This document shows positions 36,784-45,713 of a stretch of 64,000 nucleotides of DNA, in pieces. The number at the start of each line of letters is the position of its first letter. The stretch's first letter is position 1. The notes beneath the pieces are model-generated. The model saw nothing but the letters and a program-made list of their open reading frames with translations. It was not told the origin of the DNA and did not search any database. The translations under genes were made by a program, and so were the position numbers. Source of the stretch: Pseudomonas sp. H9 (GTDB lineage Bacteria > Pseudomonadota > Gammaproteobacteria > Pseudomonadales > Pseudomonadaceae); contig NZ_SMOK01000028.1 in assembly GCF_004353925.1 (NCBI RefSeq), forward strand, positions 1 to 64,000. The letters are read 5' to 3'.

Positions 36784-37512
36784 ATGAAAGCAGTCATGGT
36801 AGTCATGAGCCTGATGTTGCTGGGGGGCTGCGCCAGTGATGGCCGCGCGCCGTGGTCGACGCTGTCGGGAGGTCAAGCGCGTTGCGCCAAGCCTGATTCG
36901 AGTCAGGAGCTGGCCCTGAGCATGGCCGACGAGATGCTGAGTGAAGGGCGCCCGCATGCCAGCCTTGCTCACTTGGAGGCGTTGCCAGCAGACATGGCAC
37001 AAGTGCGCTTGCGCAAGGCTAAAGTGCTGCGACTGCTGGGGCGCAGCGAGGCCGAGCCGCTGTACCGCAGCCTGCTTGGTGGCTGTCTGGCTGCTGAGGC
37101 CGAACACGGGCTGGGGCAATTGTCGGCAGCCCGTGGCGATAACCTCCAGGCCCAGCGCCATTTGCTGCGCGCGGTGCGTTTGGCGCCGACCGACGAAAAA
37201 ATCCGCAACGACCTCGGCGTGGTTTACCTCAATCAGGGCAATGTCGAGCAGGCGCGTTTCGAGTTTCTGACAGCCATCGAACTCAAAGACAACAACGCTT
37301 TGGCTGCCGTCAATCTGGTGAGCCTGCTGTTGTATCAGGACAAGTGGCAGCAGGCCGCCGACCTGGTGTCGCGCTTGCACCTGAGCGCCGCACAATTCAA
37401 CGAGGCCAAGTCGCGTGCCGAACAACTGAAAAAGCCTGCCAGGTCGACGCCGACGCGTGCCGATCAAGTCGCGTCGTTACCGTCATCAACTGCCACCGTC
37501 GGGCAACCGTGA
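36784..37512 (+). CDS. tadD: Tad pilus lipoprotein with TPR repeats, TadD
   Basis: A 242-residue lipoprotein with the lipobox MLLGGC near residues 11-16, followed by TPR-like helices (LSMADEMLSEGRPHASLAHL, LGQLSAARGDNLQAQRHLLR, NDLGVVYLNQGNVEQARFEF). TadD is the pilotin-like outer-membrane partner needed for secretin function. The start at 36784 has GGAGGA 6 bp upstream; a GTG overlapping the tadC stop is less likely. Confidence 0.9.
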   Translation: MKAVMVVMSLMLLGGCASDGRAPWSTLSGGQARCAKPDSSQELALSMADEMLSEGRPHASLAHLEALPADMAQVRLRKAKVLRLLGRSEAEPLYRSLLGGCLAAEAEHGLGQLSAARGDNLQAQRHLLRAVRLAPTDEKIRNDLGVVYLNQGNVEQARFEFLTAIELKDNNALAAVNLVSLLLYQDKWQQAADLVSRLHLSAAQFNEAKSRAEQLKKPARSTPTRADQVASLPSSTATVGQP

Positions 37513-37519
37513 GGTGTTT

Positions 37520-37783
37520 ATGAAAGCTGCCTGCTTCCTACTGCTTGCCTTCAGTGCATGGCCGTTGATGGCCTTGGAGATAGACGAACAACCCTCCGCC
37601 AAAGGGCAAACAGCCACAGAGACTTGGTTGCAGTTGCAGGCCCGCAACGAGAAGGCCTCGAAAACACCCCAGGCCGCCACCCCAAAAGAGCGTGAGCAGA
37701 GCATGCAGCGCTGGCTGGATAGCTACAAATATGCGATCCCTGATTTTTATCGCTGGGAGTCTGTGGGGTCGGCAGATAAATAG
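37520..37783 (+). CDS. DUF3613 small secreted protein
   Basis: An 87-residue protein with a signal peptide (MKAACFLLLAFSAWPLMA) and a short conserved C-terminus (REQSMQRWLDSYKYAIPDFY) that I associate with DUF3613. Proteins of this family occur at the end of Tad operons in Pseudomonas and Burkholderia. The role is unknown. It starts 7 bp after tadD and ends only 4 bp from the convergent pprB gene, so it closes the operon. Confidence 0.8.
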   Translation: MKAACFLLLAFSAWPLMALEIDEQPSAKGQTATETWLQLQARNEKASKTPQAATPKEREQSMQRWLDSYKYAIPDFYRWESVGSADK

Positions 37784-37787
37784 CCCG

Positions 37788-38570
37788 TCAGTGCGCCGTG
37801 ACCCGCAGATGCAGCGGTGAATTACCGGGTGACAGGGCCAGTGCCAATTGCGTGCGATTGTGCATGTGGGTCAGGCGCAGCACCTGGGAGACGTAGAGCT
37901 TGACGGTGTTCTCGGTGATGCCCAGTTCACAGGCAATCTGGTAATTGGTCTTGCCCTTGCTGACCAGACGCGCCACTTCCAGTTGTCGTGGTGACAGTTT
38001 TTCGAAAATGGCCGGCAGGCTGACGTTGTCTGCTTCGTTTTCGAGGTCAGTGGCGCGGCGATGCGCACCCAGGCCGCGTGCCTTTTCCAGCTCCTGGTAG
38101 AGGTCGTCGATGGAGTCGGCCAGAAACTGCAGTTTCTGGTTGAGGTCGCCCAACTGCTGGAAGTTTTTCTGACGCTCCTGCAGTGCGGCTTCCTGGCGTT
38201 GTATGCCTTCGAGCAGTTCCTTCAGGTCTACCGGTTTTTGGTAGTAGTCGGCAAAACCTGCGCGCAAAGCTCTGATGACATCCTGCTTGTGTGCCAGGCC
38301 TGTGAGCATGATGGCTTCAAAAGTCCGCTGTTGTCCGGCAATCACTTTGAGGGCGTCGAGCAACGCGATGCCATCGAGGCCCGGCATGTGCAGGTCGCAC
38401 AGCAGCAGGCCGATGGTGGGGTCAGCGGCAAATTGCTCGATGGCGTCGTTGCTGGATAGACAGGGCACGCAGCGGTAGCCGTTGCTCTGGAGAAATTCGC
38501 ACAGTTCTTCGACGATCAAGGGCTGATCGTCGACGACCAACACCTTTACTTCACTGACAGTCTTGTTCAC
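37788..38570 (-). CDS. pprB: LuxR-type response regulator, PprB-like
   Basis: A 260-residue regulator with an N-terminal receiver (VLVVDDQPLIVEEL, LLLCDLHMPGLDGIALLDAL, conserved Lys in YYQKPVDLKEL), a coiled-coil linker (residues about 125-175) and a C-terminal LuxR helix-turn-helix (LSPRQLEVARLVSKGKTNYQ, IACELGITENTVKLYVSQVL). Position inside the Tad locus next to fppA and the PprA-like kinase matches P. aeruginosa PprB, which activates Tad pili and adhesins. Confidence 0.9.
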   Translation of the reverse strand: MNKTVSEVKVLVVDDQPLIVEELCEFLQSNGYRCVPCLSSNDAIEQFAADPTIGLLLCDLHMPGLDGIALLDALKVIAGQQRTFEAIMLTGLAHKQDVIRALRAGFADYYQKPVDLKELLEGIQRQEAALQERQKNFQQLGDLNQKLQFLADSIDDLYQELEKARGLGAHRRATDLENEADNVSLPAIFEKLSPRQLEVARLVSKGKTNYQIACELGITENTVKLYVSQVLRLTHMHNRTQLALALSPGNSPLHLRVTAH

Positions 38571-38703
38571 ACGCTACTCCCTGTTCAGAAGCTGCATCTT
38601 CCTGATGGCTGCTGCCATGCAGTCGGCCGCAGACACTGTAAAAAGTAGTCGTACATTGCCAGTCTGTACACGCGTTGTTCGCCACAGGCAGTGGTTTACG
38701 CGT

Positions 38704-39174
38704 TCAGTGGGTCCATACCGCAGCGAGGACGAAGCCCGCCAGAATGAACGGGGCAAAGGGTTGTTTATTTGACGGATCCTCGGTCAGCTTTTTCAGTCGG
38801 CTTTTAACCTTTTGACTTAAAAGGGACCATAGCCAACGGCGACCGGCGAGCCAGATGAGCACCGAGATGCCGGCACCGATAAAGGTCCCCAGGACATACA
38901 TACGATCGGTTGCCAAGGCCAGGGCTGCGAGCAACTTCACATCCCCTGCACCAAACCGCCCGAGCATGTAGCCGGGCAGGGTCAAGAGCATGACAATCGC
39001 CAAGGCCCAGCCACCTTCGCTGGCATCGGCACCTATCCAGGTGTGCCCGGTAATGAACAGGTAGGCCAGGGCGCATGACGCCGCGCCGAGGGTCAGGGTG
39101 TTGGCAATCTGGCGCTCTCGCACATCTTGTTCAGCGCACAAGGCAAGCCACAGCAGCAGGACAATGCTTTGCAT
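38704..39174 (-). CDS. fppA: Type IVb prepilin peptidase FppA
   Basis: A 156-residue A24-family aspartyl protease without the N-methylation domain of PilD, as expected for Tad peptidases. The two catalytic aspartates are in CAEQDVRERQIAN near residue 17 and in GAGDVKLLAALAL near residue 75. Hydrophobic helices fill the rest. It should cleave Flp and the TadE/F/G-type pseudopilins. It lies 133 bp upstream of pprB on the same strand and is divergent from the tadF-like gene. Confidence 0.92.
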   Translation of the reverse strand: MQSIVLLLWLALCAEQDVRERQIANTLTLGAASCALAYLFITGHTWIGADASEGGWALAIVMLLTLPGYMLGRFGAGDVKLLAALALATDRMYVLGTFIGAGISVLIWLAGRRWLWSLLSQKVKSRLKKLTEDPSNKQPFAPFILAGFVLAAVWTH

Positions 39175-39248
39175 TGGCGAAATGCATCCCTTTGTGGTGA
39201 ATGATTCTATGCTGTCAGTCAGGTGTCACTGTCAGGGTAGACGCGATC

Positions 39249-39692
39249 ATGAAAGCAAGCTTGGCCAAGCGGCAAAAAGGCGCTGCGGCGTTGGAGTTCG
39301 TTGCAGTATTCGTGATCTTTTTCGCGGTGTTCTATGGCGTGGTCAGCTATGGCCTGCCGATGCTCATGTTGCAATCGTTCAACCAGGCCAGCAGCGAAGC
39401 GGTACGCCGCTGCGTAGCGCTGGACCCCACCAGCGCCACCTACAGTGCCGACGTCAAAGCGCTGGCCAAGACGGTACTCGGCGAGCAATTGGCGTGGATG
39501 CCCGGCTCGTTGAACTTTCAGCTCGCCAGCGATGCCAGTGTCACCTTGACGCCGGGCAACCTGTTGACGGTGAAGATCGACTACGCCAAAACCAAACTGA
39601 CTTCCGTGCTGCCGGTGATCGATTTGCCAGTTATCGGTGAAGTCCCGCGCCTGCCCGCGAGCCTCAAGGCCGAAGCGAGTCTGCAACTTTGA
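39249..39692 (+). CDS. tadF: TadE/TadF-like pseudopilin
   Basis: A 147-residue protein with a short basic leader and the pseudopilin helix RQKGAAALEFVAVFVIFFAV, where FppA should cleave before ALEF (Gly-Ala-Ala-Ala-Leu-Glu pattern). It is a minor pilin of the Tad machine. The ATG at 39249 gives the expected leader length. Its stop overlaps the proposed TTG start of the kinase gene. Assignment between TadE and TadF is uncertain; the name follows the Pseudomonas gene order. Confidence 0.8.
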   Translation: MKASLAKRQKGAAALEFVAVFVIFFAVFYGVVSYGLPMLMLQSFNQASSEAVRRCVALDPTSATYSADVKALAKTVLGEQLAWMPGSLNFQLASDASVTLTPGNLLTVKIDYAKTKLTSVLPVIDLPVIGEVPRLPASLKAEASLQL

Positions 39693-42385
39693 GCGGCGGG
39701 CCAGGTTTGTTCGAGCGTTGGCGTGGGCGTTCCACTCCGGCCCCCGTAGAGCCAGAGCCGCCCCCCAGCGTGCCTGCGGTGGGGCTGCAACTGTGGCTCG
39801 ACGACAGCGCCCGGGTGCAGCGCATGGCCGGCCCTTTGCGGTGTGCATTGGCCTTGCCGGTGCACGGTGACATGCGCTTGCAGGATTGTGTGCAGCCCTA
39901 CAGTTTGCTGGTGCTCGAGGGTGAGCCAATGGACTGGCAGGCGCAGCCGTTGGACCTGGATTTCAAGGCGGCCGGTGGGGGTACCTTGCATACCCGGGGC
40001 TGGTTGCTCGGCCAGCCGGGCAACTGGATGCTGCAGCTGTTCGACATTGGCGATCTGTTGCAGCATCGCCAGCAGTCGATGAATGCAGAGCGTCAGCGCC
40101 ATCTGACCAGTCACCTGGCTGCGGAATTACGTGATTGCAGTATTGAGCGTCTGGGACAGGTGGCGCAGGAGCAATTGCAATGGCTGGTGCGGCATTGGCG
40201 GGCCAGTGGCGTGCGCATCCTGTTGCAAGGTGAGCAGGGCTGGCAGACCTATGCCAGTAGTAATGGCCCCGTGCATTGGCCCACAGATGAAGACATCGGG
40301 CGGTTACTCGACCGTCAGGTGCCAGGACAAATGGTTTCGAGCATTGCCCATGCCGACCTGCAGGTGTTGATACCGCAAGCCGACACCTACCTTATGCCCT
40401 ATGCACAGGGGCAGATCGCTCGGGCCTGGTTGGTCTGTGTGGGGCCGCTTGAAGCATTGAATGCGGTGGATGCACTCAATGCTTGCGCAGCCTATGCCGA
40501 GCCGCTGGTCAGCCGTTTGGCCGCCTTCGAGTTGCAGCAGCAGTCTGAGCGCCTGGACAGTTTGCAGCTGCAATTGGGCGCTGGCTGGTGGCAGTGGCGC
40601 TGCAATGAATCGACGTTGCAGGTTGATCCTGGCTTGGCGGCCAGCCTGGGAATCCCCGCGCAGCTAACCCTCGGCCAGTGGCTGAGCCGTGTGCACCCGG
40701 CCGACCGCGAAGCGGCGCAGCTGGCCTTTGCTGAGTTGCAGCGCGAAGGCTGTGCCTTGCACTTGAGCCTACGTTTGCTCGACCACAACCTGGCGGCTAA
40801 TCCACGCTGGTTCCGCTTGTGCGGGCAAGTGCGCGGTACTGGCCAGCAACGCCGGGTGCAGGGATTTTTGATCGACATCAGTGACATCAAGGCTCAGCAG
40901 TTGCAGGCCAGCGCGGCGCAGGCACGGCTGGAAAACCTGATCGCCAGTTCTCCGGCGGTGATCTACATCCAGCGATACGTTGAAGGGGCCCTGCAATCAG
41001 ACTTTTTCAGTGCCAGCTTGCAGCCGATGCTGGGCTGGGAACCCGAAAGCAGTGGTTCGTTGCAACCGGGCCAGTGGGTCCATCCTGACGATCAGGCACT
41101 GTGGTTGGCGCGCACCCGCACGTTGTTGCGTGAGGGGCAGGTCCGCAGCCGTTACCGTTTATGTGATCGCTATGGCGGTTACCACTGGGTGCTCGACGAG
41201 GCGCGGCTGTTGCGTGATGACCTTGGCCTGCCGGTGGAGGTGGTGGGGATCTGGCTGGATGTTACCGAAGCCACCGAGGCGGCGGAGCGCATGCGCGAAA
41301 GTGAAGAGCGCTACCGAGTGTTGGTGGAAGATTCGCCGGCCATGATCTGTCGCTACACACCAGAGCTGAACCTGGTGTTTGGCAACCAGCCGTTGGCTGA
41401 CTATCTGGAGTGCTCGACCACGCAATTGGCCGGTATGAACCTTGGGCAGTGGCTGTCCAGCGCTCAGCGTGAGGCGTTTGTCGAGCGTGTAGCGGGGCTG
41501 ACTGTGGAGCAGCCAGTGAGCACGGCGGAGATCTGCCTGGAGCTGCCAGGGCGCGAGCATGCCTGGTGGGTGTGGTCTGATCGAGGGTTGTTCGACGAAC
41601 AAGGTCGGTTGTTGGAAGTGCAGGCGGTCGGCCGTGACAACACGCAGGTTCGGCGTACTCAGCAGCAACTGATGCAGAGTGCCAAGATGGCCACCCTTGG
41701 CGAGATGGCCACCGGCCTTGCCCATGAGATCAACCAGCCCCTGAACGTGATGCGCATGGCGGTGGTCAACGCCCTCAAGCGCCTGGAAAACGGCGAGGTG
41801 CAAGCCGATTACTTGCAAGACAAGCTCAAGCGTATCGATGCTCAGGTGTTACGCGCCTCACGGGTGGTGGACCACATGCGGGTGTTTGGCCGTCGCTCGG
41901 CCATTGAGCAGCAGTTGTTCGAACCCTGGCAGGCCGTGGAGGGCGCGTTGTCGCTGCTTGCCGAAGGCTTGCGAGGCAAAGGCGTCGTGTTGCGGGTCGA
42001 GGCTGCTGCGCAGCAACCGAAGGTCAAAGGGCATCAGGACCAGCTGGAACAGGTGCTGATTAACCTGATGGTCAATGCGCGTGATGCGTTGCTGACACAA
42101 CGCGAACAGCAGCGAGAACTACAGCCCTGGATCGCTCTGCGCATGGAGGCCAATGAACAGCAGGTGCGGTTGCTGGTCGAAGACAATGGCGGCGGGATTG
42201 ATCCACGCTTACTGGAGCGTATCTTCGAACCCTTCTTCACCACCAAGCCGGTGGGCGTCGGCACCGGGCTGGGCTTGTCGGTCAGCTACGGGATCATCGA
42301 TGCCATGGGTGGTTGTCTGAGTGTGGATAACGGCGTCGAAGGGGCACGCTTCTGTATTGAGTTACCGGTTCACAGTACCAGCTGA
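39689..42385 (+). CDS. pprA: PAS-domain sensor histidine kinase, PprA-like
   Basis: An 898-residue kinase if it starts at the TTG at 39689 that overlaps the previous stop; the true start is uncertain because no clear ribosome-binding site is seen. No membrane segment is evident. Three PAS-like domains (about 285-400, 410-530, 545-655) precede HisKA with His679 in GLAHEINQPLNVMRM. The ATPase domain follows (VNARDALL, DNGGGIDPRLLERIFEPFFT, GTGLGLSVSYGIIDAMGG). By location and size it matches P. aeruginosa PprA, partner of PprB. Its 3' end overlaps tadG by 16 bp, convergent. Confidence 0.88.
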   Translation: MSGGPGLFERWRGRSTPAPVEPEPPPSVPAVGLQLWLDDSARVQRMAGPLRCALALPVHGDMRLQDCVQPYSLLVLEGEPMDWQAQPLDLDFKAAGGGTLHTRGWLLGQPGNWMLQLFDIGDLLQHRQQSMNAERQRHLTSHLAAELRDCSIERLGQVAQEQLQWLVRHWRASGVRILLQGEQGWQTYASSNGPVHWPTDEDIGRLLDRQVPGQMVSSIAHADLQVLIPQADTYLMPYAQGQIARAWLVCVGPLEALNAVDALNACAAYAEPLVSRLAAFELQQQSERLDSLQLQLGAGWWQWRCNESTLQVDPGLAASLGIPAQLTLGQWLSRVHPADREAAQLAFAELQREGCALHLSLRLLDHNLAANPRWFRLCGQVRGTGQQRRVQGFLIDISDIKAQQLQASAAQARLENLIASSPAVIYIQRYVEGALQSDFFSASLQPMLGWEPESSGSLQPGQWVHPDDQALWLARTRTLLREGQVRSRYRLCDRYGGYHWVLDEARLLRDDLGLPVEVVGIWLDVTEATEAAERMRESEERYRVLVEDSPAMICRYTPELNLVFGNQPLADYLECSTTQLAGMNLGQWLSSAQREAFVERVAGLTVEQPVSTAEICLELPGREHAWWVWSDRGLFDEQGRLLEVQAVGRDNTQVRRTQQQLMQSAKMATLGEMATGLAHEINQPLNVMRMAVVNALKRLENGEVQADYLQDKLKRIDAQVLRASRVVDHMRVFGRRSAIEQQLFEPWQAVEGALSLLAEGLRGKGVVLRVEAAAQQPKVKGHQDQLEQVLINLMVNARDALLTQREQQRELQPWIALRMEANEQQVRLLVEDNGGGIDPRLLERIFEPFFTTKPVGVGTGLGLSVSYGIIDAMGGCLSVDNGVEGARFCIELPVHSTS

Positions 42386-44334
42386 GCGCGGGTGCTGGAG
42401 CAGTCGAGGTTGGCGCCTACCTCGACCTTGAGCAAATCGATCCCCAGGACTTTCAGCAAGGCGTTGACCAAAGGGTCGACCAGCGGGCTCAGCAGGCCTT
42501 TGATCAGCGGTTGCAGGATCGACTTGACGGTGTTCAGCACATTGCTCCCCAGCACCAGTACTTCGCCCAGAATGTTGCCATTGAGTGGCTTGTAAGCCTG
42601 CAGCTCAATGCCTGCGATGGTGGTGTTCAAACTATTGACGATGTTGCTGGCGCTGGTGCTCATGTATGCCGGTGGTTGATTGATGGCGGGCGGCGTGTGG
42701 TCTGGGGGTGAAAACTTCAGATCGGTTGGCGTGCTGGCTATCAGTGACGTGTTGACCTTCAGGCCGATACCGCCACCGGCAAAGGGCACGCGTGGATCGC
42801 AGGAACCCAGCAGCCCCAGGAGGAAGCGGCATTTCTGAGTGGAGATATCAATCAACGGCAAGGGCGTGACCGCCGCGACGCCGGTTTTTTTGTTGGTATC
42901 GGTACTGAAGAAATCATCGCGGTTCTTGAATAGGCCAATAGCCAGGTCTGCTGCCGAACTCTCGGTGCTGGCGGTGAGTGATTTTTCCGGGCTGCAGCTG
43001 TAGCGGGTTATCCGGCTGGTGGCTTTTGCTGCCTGAATGCCGACGTCCAGGCTGACCGTGCCGGATAGCAATCTTATGTCGCTGTAGGTGCATTCATTGG
43101 CCAGCAGGCAGGTCAAGGATTGCACCGTACCGGCCAGGTTCAGGCTGAGCAGGTTGTTAAGCAGGTTGGTCAGGGGTGTGGCAAGGCTGGTGACTGCGTT
43201 GAGCAGGCCGGCAACGCTCTCCAGTACCGGCAGGTCCAGTGAGACCAGCGCCCGTACTTGCGCCGTGTGCACCCTGATGTCGTCGGTCTGCGGGTTGCCG
43301 ATGGCGGACACCTGTTGTGGCTCGATGACTTTCAGGCGCAATTTGCCATTGACCAGCCCCAGCACGCTGATCGGCATTTCAACGGTGGCTGCATTGTTTT
43401 TGGTCGACAGCAGAATCACGCTTTGCACCAGGTCGAGCAGTTGCAGCGTGGCATCCAGCCCAGCCTTGGTGGTGCCGGTCTGCAAGTCGAGAATCTCGCC
43501 CAGGCGAAGTGTTTTGGTACTGTCGGAAGCCAGCGCAACTCTAGCCAGGTTGCTCACCACCTCGACGCTGGCACCACCTCTTTGCAAAACCGTGACGGCG
43601 GCGCCGATCAGCTTGCTTGCGGTAGCGTCGGCACGCAGTAGCTGTTGATAGTCGCCGACATCCGCGTGAACAACGATGGCTAACTGGTCGAGGTAGCTGA
43701 GCAGGTTGATCTGGGTGTTGGCCAGGCCTTGCCAGCCCGCGACATCGAGCTGGAGGTGGCCGCCCAGAGGGTCGACCAAGGCGTTGAGCAGGGCTGACTT
43801 GCGTGAATCGATGGTCGCCAGCGTGCTGCGGATACGCAACATGGCTTGCGGTGGTTTTGGTGTAGCGGCGATGGCACTGGCGCTTAGGGTGGTGGTGTCG
43901 GGCACCTTGTTGCCGTTGGCCAGGGCCCAAACCCCGACGGCAACGCTGGTGGAAACCTGCGTGGTGGCAACCACCCTGATGGCTTCATTGCGGGTACTGT
44001 CGAGGGTGAAGCGTCGCAGGCTGTTGTCACCGGTTTTCAGGCTGCCGCAGGTGGTGCTCAGCGTCTGGCCCGCGTTAAGTTCGAAGCCGTTGCGTACCGC
44101 GCCGGCCCTGGCCAGTGCATCAGCCTGCGGGCCGCTTCCGTTGCACACGGCCTGTTGGCCTGCGGCTTCGAGTGCGGCCATGTCGACGATGCGCTGCAAG
44201 CGTCGCTGTTCCAGATAAAGACGGCTGCTGTCGATCACCATCAACATGAACAGCAGGCCCATGCCCAGGGTCAAGGCTGCCATCAGGCCGATTGCGCCGC
44301 GCTGGCGTGCAGGAAAGCGAGAGGACACGCGCAC
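42370..44334 (-). CDS. tadG: Tad pilus protein TadG
   Basis: A 654-residue protein with the N-terminal Tad pseudopilin helix (RQRGAIGLMAALTLGMGLLF, then DSSRLYLEQRRLQRIVDMAA) and a long region that is predicted to be exported. TadG is a minor pilin-like component of Tad systems and may be surface-exposed or adhesive. It lies outside the main operon, on the opposite strand from pprA and convergent with it, as in other Pseudomonas where tadG is separate. Confidence 0.85.
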   Translation of the reverse strand: MRVSSRFPARQRGAIGLMAALTLGMGLLFMLMVIDSSRLYLEQRRLQRIVDMAALEAAGQQAVCNGSGPQADALARAGAVRNGFELNAGQTLSTTCGSLKTGDNSLRRFTLDSTRNEAIRVVATTQVSTSVAVGVWALANGNKVPDTTTLSASAIAATPKPPQAMLRIRSTLATIDSRKSALLNALVDPLGGHLQLDVAGWQGLANTQINLLSYLDQLAIVVHADVGDYQQLLRADATASKLIGAAVTVLQRGGASVEVVSNLARVALASDSTKTLRLGEILDLQTGTTKAGLDATLQLLDLVQSVILLSTKNNAATVEMPISVLGLVNGKLRLKVIEPQQVSAIGNPQTDDIRVHTAQVRALVSLDLPVLESVAGLLNAVTSLATPLTNLLNNLLSLNLAGTVQSLTCLLANECTYSDIRLLSGTVSLDVGIQAAKATSRITRYSCSPEKSLTASTESSAADLAIGLFKNRDDFFSTDTNKKTGVAAVTPLPLIDISTQKCRFLLGLLGSCDPRVPFAGGGIGLKVNTSLIASTPTDLKFSPPDHTPPAINQPPAYMSTSASNIVNSLNTTIAGIELQAYKPLNGNILGEVLVLGSNVLNTVKSILQPLIKGLLSPLVDPLVNALLKVLGIDLLKVEVGANLDCSSTRAQLVL

Positions 44335-44370
44335 TCCTTTGCCGGCGCAGAGCCGATCTGATCACTGCCC

Positions 44371-44445
44371 CTGTAGGAGCGGGCTTGCCCCGCGATTGCG
44401 ATGTAATAGACAGATCGCGATCGCGGGGCAAGCCCGCTCCTACAG
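44371..44445. repeat. REPIN between tadG and the DUF4136 genes
   Basis: TGTAGGAGCGGGCTTGCCCC and its inverted copy GGGGCAAGCCCGCTCCTACA surround about 30 bp. This copy has TAGGAG where most others have GGGAG. Confidence 0.88.
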
Positions 44446-44472
44446 TGTAGCTCGAATGATGGCTATTGGCCT

Positions 44473-45033
44473 TTAGCGTGGTGGATAGTTCGACAATGCG
44501 TTGGTCACCGTTTTCTGGATCGCTTCGGCACGTTCCGAGGGGCTGGGCGGGTAATTGTTCATGATCTGTTCGGCGCTGCCACGCCAGACCAGCTTGCCGT
44601 CCTTGGCGTCGAACATGTCGACCTGAATGGTCGCCACTTTGTAGTCGACGCTACGGGTTTCGTTGTACATCGGGCCGCCCCAGTAGTTGCCCCAGTAGCC
44701 ACCCCAGGCGCCGCCATAGTTGGTGGTGATCTGTTGCTGGCGTTGCTCGACGATGAGGTAGGTCTGCACGTTCAGGTCGGCTTTGCTGTTGCCCTGGACC
44801 GGGCGCAAGCCACGTTGGTCGAGCTGGCCGGCAACCGCCTGGCGAATGCGTTGCTCGGTCAGGTCGCTTTTGATCCGCGGATCATCAGGGCGGTACTGCA
44901 GCGCCGGTTCCTGCCAAGCCCAACTGCGGTAGGCGGCAAAGTCGCGGCTGGCGTCATAGTCCAGTGACGTTTTGTTGCTCTGGCAGGCACTCAGCAGCAC
45001 CATTAGCGAGAGTAAAGCGAGACGGCGCAACAT
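44473..45033 (-). CDS. DUF4136 lipoprotein
   Basis: A 186-residue lipoprotein with lipobox LLSAC near residue 16. The DUF4136 body opens with SLDYDASRDFAAYRSWAWQE and ends with VDMFDAKDGKLVWRGSAEQI. An aromatic, Gly-rich patch (GGAWGGYWGNYWGGPMYN) lies in the middle. Function is unknown; the family is periplasmic or outer-membrane. It is paralogous to the gene immediately upstream, 19 bp away, and probably forms an operon with it. Confidence 0.88.
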   Translation of the reverse strand: MLRRLALLSLMVLLSACQSNKTSLDYDASRDFAAYRSWAWQEPALQYRPDDPRIKSDLTEQRIRQAVAGQLDQRGLRPVQGNSKADLNVQTYLIVEQRQQQITTNYGGAWGGYWGNYWGGPMYNETRSVDYKVATIQVDMFDAKDGKLVWRGSAEQIMNNYPPSPSERAEAIQKTVTNALSNYPPR

Positions 45034-45052
45034 GATGGATCTCCAATTAGCG

Positions 45053-45694
45053 TTAGCTGGGAGGATAGCCGTTAAGGGCTTTCTTCACCGATTCGCGCAG
45101 GGCTTTCTCGCGTTCGCCCTGTGAACCCTGGCTGTCGGTCTCGGCGCTGGCACTCCAGACTGCCTGACCGTCGCGAGCGTCATATAAGTCGACACGTACC
45201 ACCATGACTTCAACTTCGTAAGTGCGGACCAATGGCACACTGGCATACGCGCCATAGCCGTTGTAGTAGCGGCCAACGCTGCCGTACCCGCCGAAGCCGC
45301 CATACGGGTAGGGGTAGCCACCATACGGGTAGTAGTCGTCACGCTCCTGGCGCAGACGGCGCTCCAGGTGCAGGTTGGCGCTCACCAGCAAGTCGCTGGC
45401 CTGGCCATTGCGTGCAGGGCGCAGGCCGCGCTGATCCAGTGCATTGCTGACGGCGTCGGCCAGTTGCCCTGGTTCGCTCAGGGCACCGCCGGATGGCAAT
45501 TGGTTGTCGTGCCAGGCCCAACTGCGGTAGCGGCCGTAGTCCCGAGGTGGGGCAGGGTAGGCACTGGCATCGAAAGTGGTGGCGGCGTGCGCCGGGGCCG
45601 GTGGCAGCGGGCGGGAGCTGGCGACATAAGGGTTGGCGCTCTGGCAGCCCGCCAATATCAGGGACAGCAGGCCCAGCGGCAAACGGTACGACAT
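45053..45694 (-). CDS. DUF4136 lipoprotein (paralogue)
   Basis: A 213-residue lipoprotein with lipobox LILAGC near residue 16, the DUF4136 motif RDYGRYRSWAWHDNQLP and a tyrosine/glycine-rich tract (YYPYGGYPYPYGGFGGYGSV). The C-terminal VRVDLYDARDGQAVWSASAE aligns with the neighbour, so the pair arose by duplication. No function is assigned. It is followed by the second DUF4136 gene on the same strand. Confidence 0.88.
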   Translation of the reverse strand: MSYRLPLGLLSLILAGCQSANPYVASSRPLPPAPAHAATTFDASAYPAPPRDYGRYRSWAWHDNQLPSGGALSEPGQLADAVSNALDQRGLRPARNGQASDLLVSANLHLERRLRQERDDYYPYGGYPYPYGGFGGYGSVGRYYNGYGAYASVPLVRTYEVEVMVVRVDLYDARDGQAVWSASAETDSQGSQGEREKALRESVKKALNGYPPS

Positions 45695-45713
45695 GTCACC
45701 CTCCCGGTGTGCT

